NCBI GenBank assembly: GCA_022446825.1 | Contig: JAKVBY010000028.1 | Span: forward strand, 53,523-100,861 | Length of the DNA stretch: 47,339 nt | Source of the DNA: Pirellulaceae bacterium | GTDB taxonomy: Bacteria; Planctomycetota; Planctomycetia; Pirellulales; Pirellulaceae | Direction: 5' to 3' | Part shown: piece after piece, positions 45,920-47,339 of the stretch | Layout: each line of letters starts with the position of its first letter | Position numbering within the stretch: position 1 is the first letter of the stretch | Made by a program: the position numbers and the translations under genes | Notes under the pieces: generated by a model | Database searches by the model: none | The model's input: only the letters and a program-made list of their open reading frames with translations | Told to the model about the DNA's origin: nothing

Positions 45920-47254
45920 CTACTGCAATCGCAACGACATTTCTCGGCGTGCGTCGCCACGAATGACCACAACCGGAACAACATCGCCAGGTTGCGAGTT
46001 TTGCGACGCATAAAAAAGCAACAGCGACTCCGTCATCAGGTCGTCTTTGCCAGCAAACGACACCACAATGTCGTCGCGTTTGAACCCGGCCTGCTTGGCA
46101 ACGGCATACTCACCATACTGCCCAACATGTCGCACCCGCAGTGCCATCTGTGTCGCTTCTCTGCCGATCCGCAGCCGCTCTTTCCGAGAGGCGGCTTCTA
46201 GACGCAATCCTCCTGTCATCATGCGCCTTAATTCCCAACTCGTCTCGCGCCAGGAAATATCGCCACCTTGTCGCCAACCCAGGTCTAAGGGGAGATCTAC
46301 AAACAGACGTTGCCGGTTCCGCGCAACTCGGGCTCGCAGCGTTCCGCTTTCCCGAGCGCCATGCAAAACCCATTGTACATCCGCGGTCGAAAGGATGGGT
46401 TGTCGGTCAAGACTAACGATCCGGTCTCCCACCCTCAATCCCGCCTGCGCGGCTGCGGATGCGGCATCCACCTGGGAAACCGTCGCTCGAGTTTCCGGAT
46501 CGAGCTGAAAACCCAAAACTTTCGGTAACGGAAAAGGAAACAGGTGTTTCTCCGGAATCGGTTTACCGGCAGTCCGGAAAACTAATCTCTCAGCATCCCG
46601 AATCTGATGACAATGGACACAACTTTTCACAACCTCCCCAGCATAATTCAATTTTTCATTATACTTTCCGCGTAATGCCGGCAGATCACCGGGAGCTTTG
46701 TATTGAGTCTGTGAAGCCTGCTTGTCTTGAAGTAGAGATTTTATTCGAGGGTACTTCCGATGTAATTCGAGAGCCCCTTTCATTGCTTCAGCAAAACCGT
46801 CAATCGTCATATCTTTCACTGCATTATCCGCACCACTCCGAGTGCCATAACGGCCATACACCGTTCCATCAGCACGCAGGAAAAACACGGCAAACGTCAA
46901 ATCAAAATCAAATTGGTAGCGTGTGAGATCTATAGCATTTGCTTTGGGAACGCGGACACAGACAAAACGTTCCATCCATTCGCGAATTCCTGGTGCGCGA
47001 CGAACAACCTGTTCGTCAAATTCACTGCAGTGCTCTCACGGAATGCAGCGAAAGACAACCAGCAAGGGCTTTTGCTGTTCTGCGGCCACGTCAAAAGCAA
47101 CCTCTAAATTGTCATAAATCCAAAAGTCCTGTTCCTGAAACTGTTGCTTATCCGCGCGCACTTTACGTTCGCGTTCCTTTTGGACTTGCGGTAACGCGAT
47201 TTCCATCAGCCCTAACGTGCAAAGAAAAAACATTATCATACTTTTTTTTGGCAT
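45920..47254 (-). CDS. Thioredoxin-like / CxxCH / PDZ selenoprotein (in-frame TGA read as selenocysteine)
   Basis: About 444 residues, matching the database name 'Trx7/PDZ domain-containing (seleno)protein'. An N-terminal hydrophobic stretch (MIMFFLCTLGLMEIALPQ) is a signal peptide or anchor. A thioredoxin-like domain follows with VVFRCIP-U-EHCSEFDEQVV: C70, U73 and C76 form CxxUxxC. Residues ~110-150 continue the fold. A heme c motif CVHCH is at 212-216. Two PDZ-like domains follow (~245-330, GLRVGDRIVSLDRQPI; ~360-440, GFKRDDIVVSFAGKDD). Reading only up to the TGA at 47036-47038 gives two fragments in the same frame. GAGGA lies nine bases before the ATG at 47254; ATG at 47263 abuts it directly and is less likely. 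Likely a periplasmic redox or heme-handling factor. Confidence 0.88.
46999..47017 (-). promoter_or_regulatory. Bacterial SECIS hairpin of the thioredoxin/PDZ selenoprotein
   Basis: In the mRNA sense GACGAACA-GGU-UGUUCGUC: a perfect eight-base-pair stem with a three-base loop beginning with G, 26 bases after the UGA. It meets the bacterial SECIS rules on loop size, loop G and distance. A perfect eight-pair stem at this place by chance is unlikely. Confidence 0.82.
47036..47038 (-). other. UGA selenocysteine codon (thioredoxin/PDZ protein)
   Basis: Single in-frame TGA inside FRCIP-U-EHC. Both flanks are in the same frame and together make one domain; no frameshift is needed. Confidence 0.87.
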
Positions 47255-47339
47255 CGTTTTCATTCCTCAACAATCTGTTATTTCTGTTGCGAGCAAAACC
47301 AATCACCCTACTGCTGCCCCAGCCGAACCGCTCTAAGAA

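Noticed and set aside
45920-47263. Reading the two fragments as a pseudogene or frameshift
   Set aside because: Both parts are in the same frame, broken only by one TGA in a redox motif, and a SECIS-like hairpin follows. Recoding explains all three observations; decay explains none.
1-47339. tRNA, rRNA, CRISPR array, insertion sequence or phage attachment site
   Set aside because: Intergenic regions were read for cloverleaf elements, regularly spaced repeats and terminal inverted repeats with a transposase; none was found.

Overview
The window looks like a chromosomal segment of a planctomycete, most likely of the Pirellulales or a neighbouring order; the species cannot be named from the sequence. 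The evidence is a large secreted PVC-type protein with HEAT repeats and a C-terminal CxxCH cytochrome, a Calx-beta protein with an N-terminal LEERRVLS tag, Tat-exported Gfo/Idh/MocA and TIM-barrel proteins, CHAT-TPR proteins, a bacterial deoxyhypusine-synthase-like gene and two genes read through UGA as selenocysteine. No rRNA, tRNA, CRISPR array, insertion sequence or phage gene was seen.

Layout. 1-11.1 kb, all plus strand: UxaA-type dehydratase, PVC-type cytochrome protein, a large SF2 helicase of unknown role, a Tat-exported oxidoreductase and pgk. 11.2-16.4 kb: a compact four-gene unit of two WXG100-like helical-hairpin proteins, a coiled-coil protein and an FtsK/EssC-like ATPase with two membrane segments and three RecA-like modules. 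This is a minimal type VII-secretion-like locus with a clear promoter in front. 16.5-24.6 kb: a small lipoprotein, a secreted TPR-CHAT protein and a secreted protein with eight Calx-beta repeats. 24.8-32.8 kb: moaB, a HEAT-type secreted protein, a CoA-binding protein, a polytopic membrane protein, a YbaK/DUF1028 pair, a BRCT-MerR-TPR fusion and a secreted coiled-coil protein. 32.9-37.5 kb, minus strand: acyl-CoA-dehydrogenase-like protein and cysC as one unit, then lemA and an M48 metalloprotease. 37.7-43.8 kb: alpha-glucan phosphorylase, a zinc ribbon and a deoxyhypusine-synthase-like gene on the plus strand; a D-2-hydroxyacid dehydrogenase and an unknown gene on the minus strand; a TIM-barrel isomerase and a zinc-ribbon membrane protein.

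44.4-47.3 kb, minus strand, is the most striking part. It reads as an operon: a thioredoxin/CxxCH/PDZ selenoprotein, then ferrochelatase, then an ArsC/Spx-like selenoprotein. Plain ORF calling breaks both selenoprotein genes at an in-frame TGA. In both, the frame continues through the TGA into conserved-looking sequence, the TGA falls in a thioredoxin-type redox motif (CxxUxxC and UxxC), and a perfect short hairpin with G as first loop base lies at the distance expected for a bacterial SECIS element. The organism should therefore carry selA, selB, selC and selD elsewhere. A ferrochelatase between two selenocysteine redox proteins, one of them with its own heme-attachment motif, suggests a link between heme or iron handling and thiol/selenol redox chemistry; that link is inference.
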